Positions 1-5,801 of a stretch of 5,801 bases of DNA are shown piece by piece (positions within the stretch are counted from its first letter, which is position 1; every line of letters begins with the position of its first letter). Position numbers and translations under genes: made by a program. The notes beneath the pieces were generated by a model. That model did no database searches. It was not told where the DNA came from and saw only the letters and a program-made list of their open reading frames with translations. The DNA lies in the NCBI GenBank assembly GCA_016783285.1, contig JADHWW010000097.1:1-5801 (forward strand). The letters run 5' to 3'. This stretch comes from Anaerolineae bacterium (GTDB lineage Bacteria; Chloroflexota; Anaerolineae; B4-G1).

Positions 1-5
1 CCGGC

Positions 6-1088
6 ATGGTGGAACTGGCACGGCGCTGGCTGATCCAGTATGCCGGCCAGGGTGAACAATTGCGCCATCCCGCCCATGCTATCCACGCTGCCATCCCGAC
101 TGATGAACCCTTCAATGCCATCCATCCCCTTCCTGCCACGCCGGAGCGGTTCACCGTCATCGCTGCCGATGGTTCGCAGATCCAGCCCAACCCGCACGGA
201 GTGGCGCTCTACTACCTCGTCAACGTCGGCAGTTTAGTTTACCGCCACGGCAGCGGCGAGGCTCCCGAGGCTCACAGCGAGCCTGTCCTGGGCCACACTG
301 AAGCCGATATGTACGAGAACGGGCGACCGGTGGCCGGAAACCTGCTCGATGTACGGCGGGATCTGGCCGAGATCACCCGCCTGGCCGACCTGTGCGCCGT
401 CGAACCGTCGGGGCCTACGGTAGCCCTGGTGGACGGTACTCTCATCCTATGGGTGCTGGAAGACCGCTCCGAAGAGTGGCAACGTACCAAAGTGATGGCC
501 TATCTCGACCAATTGCACCGTATCCGCGAGGCCAGTGCAGCCGTGGCCGCCTTCATCAGTCGCCCGCGCCGTGTTGAGGTGACGCGGTTGTTGCACCTGG
601 CCAGCGTGGATGGAGACAAAAACAGAGTCGATCAAGAGCCCAATCCATTGGAACGGTTGCCTGACCGCGCCGTCTTCGAGACGCTGCCGCCCGGTGCGCG
701 CTCGGCACTCTTCGTCAGCCCATCGCCTACAAACTACGATTACTACCACCCTGCCGGTCACGGTGTTCACTTCTGCTACATCAACCTGGCCGAGGAGGGA
801 CTCGACCCGGTCATCGCGCGGATAGAGTTGCCAGCCTGGGTGGCCGAGAATCCCGACTGGCTGGCATTGGTCCATGGAGCCATCGTCGCGCAGGCGCGCA
901 TCACCGGAGACTATCCCTACGCGCTGGCCCGCGCCGACGAACTGGCTTTCATCAGCGGCCCAGAGCGAAAAACGTTTGAGGAGATGGTCGTCACGGCGTT
1001 ACTGCGCGCTGGGATGAGATCGGCCCTCTCGCCGAAGGCGTATTACAAGACCCTGACCCGTCAGGGCAGAAGGAAATATCGTGCATGA
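6..1088 (+). CDS. nurA: NurA-family nuclease (DNA end resection, partner of HerA)
   Basis: This is a 360-residue NurA-domain protein. NurA is a metal-dependent nuclease with an RNase H-like fold that works as a dimer docked on the HerA hexamer to resect double-stranded DNA ends. Seen here: motif I AADGSQI with D55, a downstream acidic position in RRDLAEITRL (E122 is the best candidate), and a second Asp in ALVDGTL (D143). A C-terminal YPYALARADELAFIS segment (about 304-318) matches the conserved end of the family. Archaeal NurA proteins have a conserved His near the position where this one has Asp (D311); I believe bacterial members often differ here. The frame is open to the window edge, so translation may begin upstream. 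However, 54 residues before motif I resembles archaeal lengths, so the ATG at 6 is also possible. The stop overlaps the next start (ATGA). A herA gene in the same operon supports the call. Confidence 0.88.
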   Translation: MVELARRWLIQYAGQGEQLRHPAHAIHAAIPTDEPFNAIHPLPATPERFTVIAADGSQIQPNPHGVALYYLVNVGSLVYRHGSGEAPEAHSEPVLGHTEADMYENGRPVAGNLLDVRRDLAEITRLADLCAVEPSGPTVALVDGTLILWVLEDRSEEWQRTKVMAYLDQLHRIREASAAVAAFISRPRRVEVTRLLHLASVDGDKNRVDQEPNPLERLPDRAVFETLPPGARSALFVSPSPTNYDYYHPAGHGVHFCYINLAEEGLDPVIARIELPAWVAENPDWLALVHGAIVAQARITGDYPYALARADELAFISGPERKTFEEMVVTALLRAGMRSALSPKAYYKTLTRQGRRKYRA

Positions 1089-1681
1089 GTAGCGAGAACC
1101 TGCAAGTTGGGCGAGTGTTGCGGGCTGGCACGCGCGGCTTCACCGTCGGCTGTGCGGTGATGCAGCCCGATCTCCCGGCTTTCGGCTCGTTTGTGCGGGT
1201 GGAGGGCCAGACGTCGGGGCGTGCTATCTACGGCCTGATCTATGATGTCAGTGTGGAGGATGACCCTTTTGTGCGCCAGTTCATCAGTGCTGATCCACCT
1301 GAAGAGGTTGTGCGCGACCAACGTGAGAACCGCCAGGTGCCCATAGAGGTTAGTGTGCTGGCGGTGGGTTGCAGCGACGGAGTGACGATTCGCCAATGCC
1401 TGCCCGCGCAACCCCCGGTGACACTCGATTGGCTCTACCAGTGCACCGACGAGGAGATACAGGCCTTCACTGCCCGCTTCGACTACTTCCGCCTGGTGCT
1501 GGATGCGCGCCAGGTACCGGCCGACGAACTGCTGGGGGCCAGCCTGCTGGCTGCTGCCGCCGCCCGGCCAGAGGGTGAGCGGGAGACGTTTCTGGTTGAG
1601 GCAGGACGCGGACTGGCACGACTGCTGGCTGGCGACCCGGTACGGCTGGAGGGATTGCTGCGACGGCTGCGAGCCTGGTGA
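1085..1681 (+). CDS. Small HAS-barrel-like protein between NurA and HerA
   Basis: This 198-residue protein has no ATPase motifs. Its N-terminal part (about residues 8-60) resembles the N-terminal HAS barrel of the HerA in the same operon. Both have a G-V-x-x-G start, then an F/Y-V-x-V strand, a GQT turn (41-43 here, 62-64 in HerA) and an I-x-DV strand (54-55 here, 74-75 in HerA). HAS barrels are small beta barrels at the N terminus of HerA and of F1 ATPase subunits; in HerA this region lies on the NurA-facing side. The C-terminal half (about 120-198) is probably helical, rich in Leu, Ala and Arg. The ATG overlaps the nurA stop, with AGAAGGA at 1068-1074 as a distant ribosome site, so translational coupling is likely. 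The role is inferred only: an accessory or adaptor subunit of the NurA-HerA complex. The HAS assignment is by eye and moderately sure. Confidence 0.7.
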   Translation: MSSENLQVGRVLRAGTRGFTVGCAVMQPDLPAFGSFVRVEGQTSGRAIYGLIYDVSVEDDPFVRQFISADPPEEVVRDQRENRQVPIEVSVLAVGCSDGVTIRQCLPAQPPVTLDWLYQCTDEEIQAFTARFDYFRLVLDARQVPADELLGASLLAAAAARPEGERETFLVEAGRGLARLLAGDPVRLEGLLRRLRAW

Positions 1682-1692
1682 GGTAACGAGGT

Positions 1693-1698
1693 GGGAGG
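1693..1698 (+). promoter_or_regulatory. Ribosome binding site favouring the ATG at 1703
   Basis: GGGAGG lies 4 bases before the ATG at 1703. An in-frame GTG at 1691 overlaps this purine run and has only a weak GAGG-poor upstream sequence, so the ATG is the better start for the nucleotidyltransferase-like gene. Confidence 0.5.
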
Positions 1699-1702
1699 CG
1701 AG

Positions 1703-2002
1703 ATGGAAGCAGAAGAGCACCGCCAGGCGGCAGAGATCTTTGTACGAGCGCTTGGGTACGCGAACGACGATCGAGTGCGGGCGGTTTTCATCGTTGGTTC
1801 CACTGCCAGCGGGCAGGGTGACGCCTACTCCGACGTGGACATACTCCGGAACTTGTTGGACGTCCTGCATCTGGACGACCGGGAGACCTGGCTACGCAAG
1901 ACCGAGATGCTGCACTGCTTGGAGGCCGGCCTGATTGCACTATGCGAGGCCCGCTGGGGGCCGATTGCGATGTTTGACGATGAAGACACAGCCAATGAGT
2001 GA
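1703..2002 (+). CDS. Short nucleotidyltransferase-like protein, probably internally deleted
   Basis: This 99-residue protein carries the pol-beta-superfamily nucleotidyltransferase signature: GSTASGQGDAYSDVD at residues 32-46, the GS-x(n)-DxD motif with S33, D44 and D46. The preceding VRAVFIVGS strand is typical. What follows is not. Family members normally continue from DxD into a hydrophobic strand, and a third catalytic acidic residue comes later. Here DVDI runs straight into a helical LRNLLDVLHLDD segment and a C-terminal LEAGLIALCEARWG helix, with no obvious third acidic strand. I infer an in-frame internal deletion joining the N-terminal motif to the C-terminal helices of a longer protein; a small MNT-type protein is the alternative. 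No HEPN-like partner is visible nearby. It starts 21 bases after the HAS-like gene and its stop overlaps the herA start by 8 bases. Whether it is active is doubtful. Confidence 0.6.
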   Translation: MEAEEHRQAAEIFVRALGYANDDRVRAVFIVGSTASGQGDAYSDVDILRNLLDVLHLDDRETWLRKTEMLHCLEAGLIALCEARWGPIAMFDDEDTANE

Positions 2003-3731
2003 ACGTTCACCTGGACAGGAACTGGAAGCCTTTTTCGGCCCTCGCTCTACCCAGCCCCAACCCCTCCAGCGGCTGGGCATCGTCGTCAGCGGGAGTCTCT
2101 CTAAGGGGCTGGATGTCAAACTGGATCAGGGCACAGTCATTGAGGGGCTGGCTGTGGGCCGGTATGTCGTCGTACGCGGGCAGACCGGGCGGCGCTTCTT
2201 CTGCATCGTCACCGACGTACAACTGGACGCCCTCAATCCTCTCATCGAGAAGGCTCCGCCAGAGCCATCCGATCCCTTCCTGGCCCGTGTCTACCAGGGC
2301 ACCGCCGTATTCGGGCGCATCCACGTCGCGCCGATGTTGGTGCTGGAGCCCTCCTCTTCCTCTCCCCCAATGAGGGGGCAAGAGGGGGGGAACGAGCCGA
2401 AACCGGTCAAGACTATCCCGGCCCACTTCACCCCGGTCTATCCCGCCAACGAGGAAGAGGTCGCCCTCATCTTCGGCCAGGAGGAACAGCCGGGCTACTT
2501 CTACATCGGAGACCCACTGGAGATGAAGGGCATCCATGTGGCGCTCGACCTGCGCCGTTTCGTCGAGCGCTCGGCGGGGGTCTTCGGCAAGACAGGCACC
2601 GGCAAGACCTTTCTCACACGCACGCTGCTGGCAGGGCTGGTCCAGGAGGGCGTGGCGGTCAACCTGGTATTCGACATGCACAACGAGTACGGCTGGAAGA
2701 GCCAGAATGAGGCGAAGCAAGAAGTCAAAGGACTACGGCAACTCTTCCCCACCGGGCAGGTCTCCGTCTTCACGCTGGACGAGGTGTCGTCCCGGCGGCG
2801 AGGTAGCAAGGTGGACGGTGCGGTGCGCATCGGTTACGACCAGATTGAGCCGGAGGACGTGGACAGTCTCTCCAGCCTGATGGCCCTCTCCGATGTGCAG
2901 GTTGGCGCCCTCTACTTCCTCCGGCGGCGACTGGGGCGGCGATGGGTCGCCCGGCTGCTGGACGAGGATGACCCACTGGAGGATCTAGAGAGTGCACTGG
3001 AGCGGGGCGCTCTCCACGGGGGAACCCTGGGCGCCATCCAGCGCAAGCTGGGGATGTTCCGTCGCTTCGACTTTCTGCAAGAGCGGATGGCGGAGGATTC
3101 CATCCGCCAGATTGTCGACCACCTGGACCGGGGAGTGAACATCATCCTGGAGTTCGGGCGGTACGGCAACAGCCTGGAGGCATACCTGTTGGTAGCCAAC
3201 TATATCACCCGCCGCATTCACGCTCACTATGTCAGACGTAAGGAGGAGGCGCTGGGGGAGCGGGGGAAGGAGCCGCGCCCGCTGGTCATCACCATTGAGG
3301 AGGCGCATAAGTTCCTCGCCCCCGCCGTCGCCCGACACACTATCTTCGGCACCATCGCCCGTGAGTTACGCAAGTACAACGTCACACTGCTGATCGTGGA
3401 TCAGCGGCCCAGCGGAATCGACCCGGAGGTGATGAGCCAGATTGGCACCCGCGTCACCTGCCTCCTGGATGACGAGGCGGACATCCGGGCAGTCCTTTCG
3501 GGCATCAGCGGGGCAGGTGTGCTGCGGGAAGTGCTGGCGCGACTCGACACGCGCCAGCAGGCACTCATCCTGGGCCATGCCGTGCCGATGCCGGTAGTAG
3601 TGCATACCCGTACCTACGGCACCCCGGAGTTCTACGCTGAAATGGGGCTTCGGGAGGAGGAGGACCCTGAAGCAGTGCTGGCGCGGGGTCGGGCAGTGCT
3701 GCGGGGAGAGGAGGGTTTGGAGGGAATCTAG
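1995..3731 (+). CDS. herA: HerA-type hexameric DNA translocase ATPase
   Basis: This 578-residue protein of the FtsK-HerA ATPase superfamily would pump double-stranded DNA into NurA for end resection. Domains in order: an N-terminal HAS barrel (about 25-110); a low-complexity Ser/Pro/Gly linker (about 119-140); and a RecA-like core. The core has Walker A GKTGTGKT (198-205), the HerA-typical FDMHNEYG (226-233), a helical insertion (about 285-380), Walker B VITIEEAHKF (431-440, with E435-E436 where many homologues have DE), DQRPSGI (469-475) and a candidate arginine finger R486. A conserved GHAVPMP segment follows at 527-533. The frame is open back to an ATG at 1935, but the ATG at 1995 puts the HAS domain at the right distance and forms an ATGAGTGA overlap with the upstream stop, typical of coupling. 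The length is usual for bacterial HerA. No terminator is obvious after the stop. Confidence 0.93.
   Translation: MSERSPGQELEAFFGPRSTQPQPLQRLGIVVSGSLSKGLDVKLDQGTVIEGLAVGRYVVVRGQTGRRFFCIVTDVQLDALNPLIEKAPPEPSDPFLARVYQGTAVFGRIHVAPMLVLEPSSSSPPMRGQEGGNEPKPVKTIPAHFTPVYPANEEEVALIFGQEEQPGYFYIGDPLEMKGIHVALDLRRFVERSAGVFGKTGTGKTFLTRTLLAGLVQEGVAVNLVFDMHNEYGWKSQNEAKQEVKGLRQLFPTGQVSVFTLDEVSSRRRGSKVDGAVRIGYDQIEPEDVDSLSSLMALSDVQVGALYFLRRRLGRRWVARLLDEDDPLEDLESALERGALHGGTLGAIQRKLGMFRRFDFLQERMAEDSIRQIVDHLDRGVNIILEFGRYGNSLEAYLLVANYITRRIHAHYVRRKEEALGERGKEPRPLVITIEEAHKFLAPAVARHTIFGTIARELRKYNVTLLIVDQRPSGIDPEVMSQIGTRVTCLLDDEADIRAVLSGISGAGVLREVLARLDTRQQALILGHAVPMPVVVHTRTYGTPEFYAEMGLREEEDPEAVLARGRAVLRGEEGLEGI
2354..2390. 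repeat. Imperfect palindrome inside the herA linker
   Basis: A pyrimidine-rich arm (2354-2368) and a purine-rich arm (2374-2390) flank an AATGA loop. The inner stem is five C-G pairs (2364-2368 with 2374-2378). After a small interior bulge it continues as CT-rich against AG-rich pairs with a few G-T wobbles. It encodes the Ser/Pro/Gly-rich linker between the HAS barrel and the ATPase core of HerA. It looks like an inserted palindromic element that stayed in frame, but a single copy cannot prove this. Confidence 0.45.
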
Positions 3732-3767
3732 GCTGGGACTTATCGGAACTCTCCAGTTTCCGCGCCG

Positions 3768-3796
3768 TTGACTTTTGGCGATGAATGTGCTAAGAT
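3768..3796 (+). promoter_or_regulatory. Strong sigma-70-type promoter with extended -10
   Basis: TTGACT (3768-3773) is the -35 box and TAAGAT (3791-3796) the -10 box, with an ideal 17-base spacer. TG at 3788-3789 followed by one base before the -10 gives an extended -10 element. The expected transcript start is near 3803. It sits 36 bases after the herA stop and reads towards the PIN/TRAM gene and cysS, so these form a separate transcription unit from the NurA-HerA genes. Confidence 0.72.
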
Positions 3797-3972
3797 ATTA
3801 TTACTTGGCCTTATCAGCGAGGATTCTCGATCGTCCACTGTGCGGTTCAGCGGCGCGTATTCATTATCATCTTGTCTGCTTGTACTGCGAAGTCATCTGA
3901 TACGAAGCCGTCCGACACAAAGACGAGAACCGCACCCAGGCACGCCAGTGTCAGGCTGCATGGGGGTGCCTT

Positions 3973-4050
3973 ATGGCAGGTGAGGGCCTTGCTGGTGCTC
4001 ACTTGTTTTTATGTTTTTATGCTGGCTTCGTGGACCAGGTCTTATTATAG
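3973..4050 (+). CDS. Possible 25-codon leader peptide ORF
   Basis: The ORF begins ATG at 3973, four bases after a GGGGGTG purine run (3962-3968) that differs by one base from the ideal GGAGGTG, and ends at TAG 4048-4050. The peptide reads MAGEGLAGAHLFLCFYAG followed by FVDQVLL. It runs through the terminator-like hairpin and its T tracts, and the stop overlaps the Shine-Dalgarno of the PIN/TRAM gene. That geometry suits attenuation or translational coupling. There is one Cys codon (4012-4014) just past the hairpin, of interest because cysS is downstream. No homology is known to me, so it may be chance. Confidence 0.25.
   Translation: MAGEGLAGAHLFLCFYAGFVDQVLL
3977..4018 (+). terminator. Intrinsic terminator-like hairpin in the leader (candidate attenuator)
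   Basis: CAGGTGAG (3977-3984) pairs with CTCACTTG (3998-4005): eight pairs with one G-T wobble. Within the 13-base loop three more pairs can form after a G-G mismatch. TTTTT (4006-4010) and a second T5 run (4014-4018) follow directly. It lies after the strong promoter and 43 bases before the PIN/TRAM start, so it would stop transcription before the gene unless bypassed. TGCC-TTAT-GGCA (3967-3978) overlaps the left arm and could compete with it. Confidence 0.45.
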
Positions 4051-4055
4051 GAGGG
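4049..4055 (+). promoter_or_regulatory. Strong ribosome binding site deciding the PIN/TRAM start
   Basis: AGGAGGG lies 5 bases before the ATG at 4061. It fixes the start there, although the frame is open upstream to a TTG at 3872. The upstream extension is polar, unlike the family, and lies inside the leader. Confidence 0.85.
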
Positions 4056-4060
4056 TATTT

Positions 4061-5110
4061 ATGAGTGCGGAATTCATCTCTCGTATTGCAGGTATGATTC
4101 TGATGGCTACCGGGGGGGTTTTTCTGGGCACCCACGTAGCAGCCCAATTTGGAGGGGAACCTTACCAGTATGCGGCGGTCTTTCTGCTCGTCGGAGCGTT
4201 GGGCGGTCTGGTGTTGACACCTTACGTGACAGTACGACCTTTCTTGGCTTTACGCAAACGCATCCATCAGGCGCCGGTGCAGCAACTGCTGGCCGCTGCG
4301 CTTGGGTTGATTGTCGGCCTGATCATCGCTGCCCTGATCACGTTCCCGCTCTCGTTGCTCCCATCACCTTTTAACCAGATTCTGCCCTTCGTCGCTGCTG
4401 TGCTTTTCGGTTACCTGGGAATTATGGTGATGATCACTCGCCAGCACGATATTTTTAGGCTCTTTCGCGGGCGGCTGTCAGAGCGAGGCGAGGGCCCAGA
4501 AAGCGGGGATAACGGGCGCAGGCCCGTTCTCCTGGATACCAGCGTCATCATTGATGGGCGCATTGCCGACATCAGCCACACCGGCTTCATCGAAGGTGAG
4601 ATGCTGGTGCCACGCTTTGTGCTCAACGAACTACAGCACATCGCCGATTCTCCCGATGTTCTGCGCCGCAACCGGGGACGCCGTGGGTTGGATATGTTAC
4701 GCCGGCTTCAAGACGAGTCCGTCACGATGGTGCGCGTCACCGATATGGATATTGAGGGTGTGCGAGAGGTGGACGACAAGCTGGTGTTGCTGGCAAAACA
4801 ACTGCATTGTCCCATCGTCACCAACGACTATAATCTCAATCGCGTGGCCGAGTTGCAGGGCGTGAGGGTGCTCAACATCAACGAACTGGCCAACGCTGTC
4901 AAGGCGGTCTTTCTCCCTGGCGAATCGTTCGTCGTCAAGATCATTCAGGCGGGGAAAGAAGTTGGCCAAGGTGTTGGATACCTGGACGATGGCACGATGG
5001 TCGTGGTGGAGGATGGACGTTCGTACATTGGCCGTGAAGTGGAAGTGATTGTGACCAAGGTGCTGCAGACGGCGGCTGGTCGTATGATTTTCGCCCAGCT
5101 GGCACGTTGA
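4061..5110 (+). CDS. YacL-type membrane-anchored PIN/TRAM domain protein
   Basis: This 349-residue protein has three parts. Four hydrophobic segments (about 6-26, 36-58, 74-98 and 105-125) anchor it in the membrane. A PIN nuclease domain (about 155-280) follows, with the acidic set D159 in LLDTSVIIDGR, E190 in VLNELQ, D238/D239 in REVDDKLV and D256 in VTNDYN. A C-terminal TRAM domain (about 288-346) is a small beta barrel that usually binds RNA. This matches the YacL family in order and length. PIN domains are typically metal-dependent ribonucleases, and the acidic residues needed for catalysis are present. The substrate is unknown, and the nuclease and TRAM parts presumably face the cytoplasm. 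The start at 4061 is supported by AGGAGGG at 4049-4055. It is the first gene after the promoter at 3768-3796, and cysS follows after 41 bases, probably on the same transcript. Confidence 0.9.
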   Translation: MSAEFISRIAGMILMATGGVFLGTHVAAQFGGEPYQYAAVFLLVGALGGLVLTPYVTVRPFLALRKRIHQAPVQQLLAAALGLIVGLIIAALITFPLSLLPSPFNQILPFVAAVLFGYLGIMVMITRQHDIFRLFRGRLSERGEGPESGDNGRRPVLLDTSVIIDGRIADISHTGFIEGEMLVPRFVLNELQHIADSPDVLRRNRGRRGLDMLRRLQDESVTMVRVTDMDIEGVREVDDKLVLLAKQLHCPIVTNDYNLNRVAELQGVRVLNINELANAVKAVFLPGESFVVKIIQAGKEVGQGVGYLDDGTMVVVEDGRSYIGREVEVIVTKVLQTAAGRMIFAQLAR

Positions 5111-5151
5111 GGGCCAGTGGGCCAGGATGTCGAGATTCGGAGAGGATAACG

Positions 5152-5801
5152 ATGAGTCTGCAAATCTTCAACTATCTAACCCGCGAGAAAGAACCCTTTA
5201 AACCGCTGGAGAGGGGGCGAGTGGGGATGTACGTCTGTGGCCCAACAGTGTACGACCACGCCCACCTGGGCCACGCCAAACTATATGTGGCGATGGACGT
5301 GGTGGTGCGTTACCTGCGCCACCTGGGCTACAAGGTCCGCTACGTGCAGAACATCACCGATGTGGGCCACCTGCTGGATACGGGAGAGGACCGCATCGTG
5401 AAAGGAGCACGGCGGGAGCGGGTGGAGCCAATGGAACTGGTGGAGACCTACACCCGCTCCTACTTCGAGGACATGAACGCGCTGGGAGTGGTCCGCCCCA
5501 ACATCTCCCCCCGTGCCAGTTGCCACATTCCTGAGCAGATCGAGATGGTCAGGACGCTGCTGGAGAAGGGGTTTGCCTACGAGACGGTAGAAGGTGACGT
5601 TTATTACTCGGTGAAGGAGTTCGCCGAGTACGGTAAACTTTCCAGACGCAAGGTCGAAGAACTGGAACCGGGTGCGCGGGTGGCAATGCGGGAGGAGAAG
5701 CGACATCCGGCTGACTTCGCGCTTTGGAAACACGCTGAGCCAGAGCACATTCTGCGCTGGCCCTCTCCCTGGGGTTGGGGCTATCCAGGCTGGCACACTG
5801 A
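5152..5801 (+). CDS. cysS: Cysteinyl-tRNA synthetase, 3' end outside the window
   Basis: CysS is a class I synthetase that activates cysteine with ATP and charges tRNA-Cys in the cytoplasm. The window holds 216 codons, a little under half of the usual 460-490. Visible signatures: [18 protein letters not shown] (26-43) with the zinc-binding C29 and the class I HIGH motif as HLGH (38-41); [12 protein letters not shown] (64-75); and [10 protein letters not shown] with [11 protein letters not shown] (184-215). The sequence stops just before the expected second zinc-ligand Cys of GWHxEC; the KMSKS loop is also beyond the edge. The residue after GWH is Thr where Ile is usual. GGAGAGG (5139-5145) lies 6 bases before the ATG. 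The gene follows the PIN/TRAM gene by 41 bases with no terminator between, so it probably shares the leader-controlled promoter. Confidence 0.95.
   Translation, partial: MSLQIFNYLTREKEPFKPLERGRVGMYVCGPTVYDHAHLGHAKLYVAMDVVVRYLRHLGYKVRYVQNITDVGHLLDTGEDRIVKGARRERVEPMELVETYTRSYFEDMNALGVVRPNISPRASCHIPEQIEMVRTLLEKGFAYETVEGDVYYSVKEFAEYGKLSRRKVEELEPGARVAMREEKRHPADFALWKHAEPEHILRWPSPWGWGYPGWHT

Larger units (their letters stand above)
3803..4060 (+). other. Long structured leader of the PIN/TRAM-cysS unit
   Basis: About 258 nucleotides separate the predicted transcript start from the PIN/TRAM start codon, with no conserved protein. Inverted repeats suggest RNA structure. TGCGGTTC (3841-3848) is a perfect complement of GAACCGCA (3927-3934). 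CTTGTCT (3871-3877) pairs with AGACGAG (3921-3927) through one wobble. The arms 3935-3942 and 3957-3964 form a hairpin with one mismatch, extended inside by GCC/GGC (3944-3946 with 3954-3956). A terminator-like hairpin follows at 3977-4005. GCACCC (3932-3937) can alternatively pair with GGGTGC (3964-3969), so competing folds exist. I recognise no known riboswitch or T-box signature. It could be a cis-regulatory leader or, if the terminator works, a free RNA of about 210 nucleotides. Confidence 0.45.

Noticed and set aside
1061..1870. Long open frame on the minus strand opposite the HAS-like gene and part of the nucleotidyltransferase gene
   Set aside because: It is rich in His, Gln and Arg, has no family motif and spans three well-supported + strand genes. 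It is a GC-rich shadow frame.
2007..2720. Minus-strand open frame opposite the herA N-terminal half
   Set aside because: It is antisense to the HAS barrel and Walker A region and shows no recognisable domain.
3745..3761. Small hairpin after the herA stop as a terminator
   Set aside because: The stem has only six pairs with a bulge and no T run follows. The next bases belong to the -35 region of the promoter.
4043..4048. TATTAT as a second -10 box just before the PIN/TRAM gene
   Set aside because: No -35 box exists at the right distance, and it would place the transcript start inside the Shine-Dalgarno or start codon.
3872..4060. Upstream TTG extension of the PIN/TRAM protein by 63 residues
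   Set aside because: The extension is polar, lies within the leader, and a near-perfect Shine-Dalgarno sits before the ATG at 4061. Four membrane segments already follow that start, as in the family.
5761..5790. C- and G-rich inverted repeat in cysS resembling the herA palindrome
   Set aside because: It encodes the conserved [10 protein letters not shown] segment of CysS, so the base pattern follows from the protein.
5281..5796. Minus-strand open frame opposite cysS
   Set aside because: It lies entirely antisense to highly conserved CysS sequence; the + strand reading is certain.

Overview
The window is GC-rich bacterial DNA with all genes on the + strand, tightly packed except for one 329-base gap. 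The CysS fragment and the membrane PIN/TRAM protein read most like Chloroflexota (Anaerolineae or Chloroflexia type). That assignment rests on remembered sequence style, not on a search.

Region 1 (1-3731) is a DNA end-processing operon: a NurA nuclease, a small stand-alone protein resembling the HAS-barrel of HerA, a short nucleotidyltransferase-like gene that looks internally deleted, and a HerA hexameric ATPase/translocase. Junctions are tight: a 4-base ATGA overlap, a 21-base gap and an 8-base overlap, so co-transcription and translational coupling are likely. NurA and HerA are a known nuclease/translocase pair that resects double-stranded DNA ends. The two genes between them are the unusual part. 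The HerA linker also carries a low-complexity stretch encoded by an imperfect GC-rich palindrome.

Region 2 (3732-4060) has no conventional gene but is full of signals. It holds a strong extended -10 sigma-70-type promoter, a leader of about 258 nucleotides with several predicted hairpins, a terminator-like hairpin followed by two T5 runs, a possible 25-codon leader ORF running through that terminator, and a near-perfect Shine-Dalgarno just before the next gene. This could be an attenuated leader or a short independent RNA.

Region 3 (4061-5801) holds a YacL-type membrane-anchored PIN/TRAM protein followed 41 bases later by cysS (cysteinyl-tRNA synthetase), cut off by the window end. In Bacillus, yacL and cysS lie in the same neighbourhood separated by other genes including ispD and ispF, so this pairing looks like a compact version of that arrangement.

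There is no clear evidence of a wholly new system. The best candidates for a second look are the four-gene NurA/HAS/NTase/HerA arrangement and the structured leader upstream of the PIN/TRAM gene.
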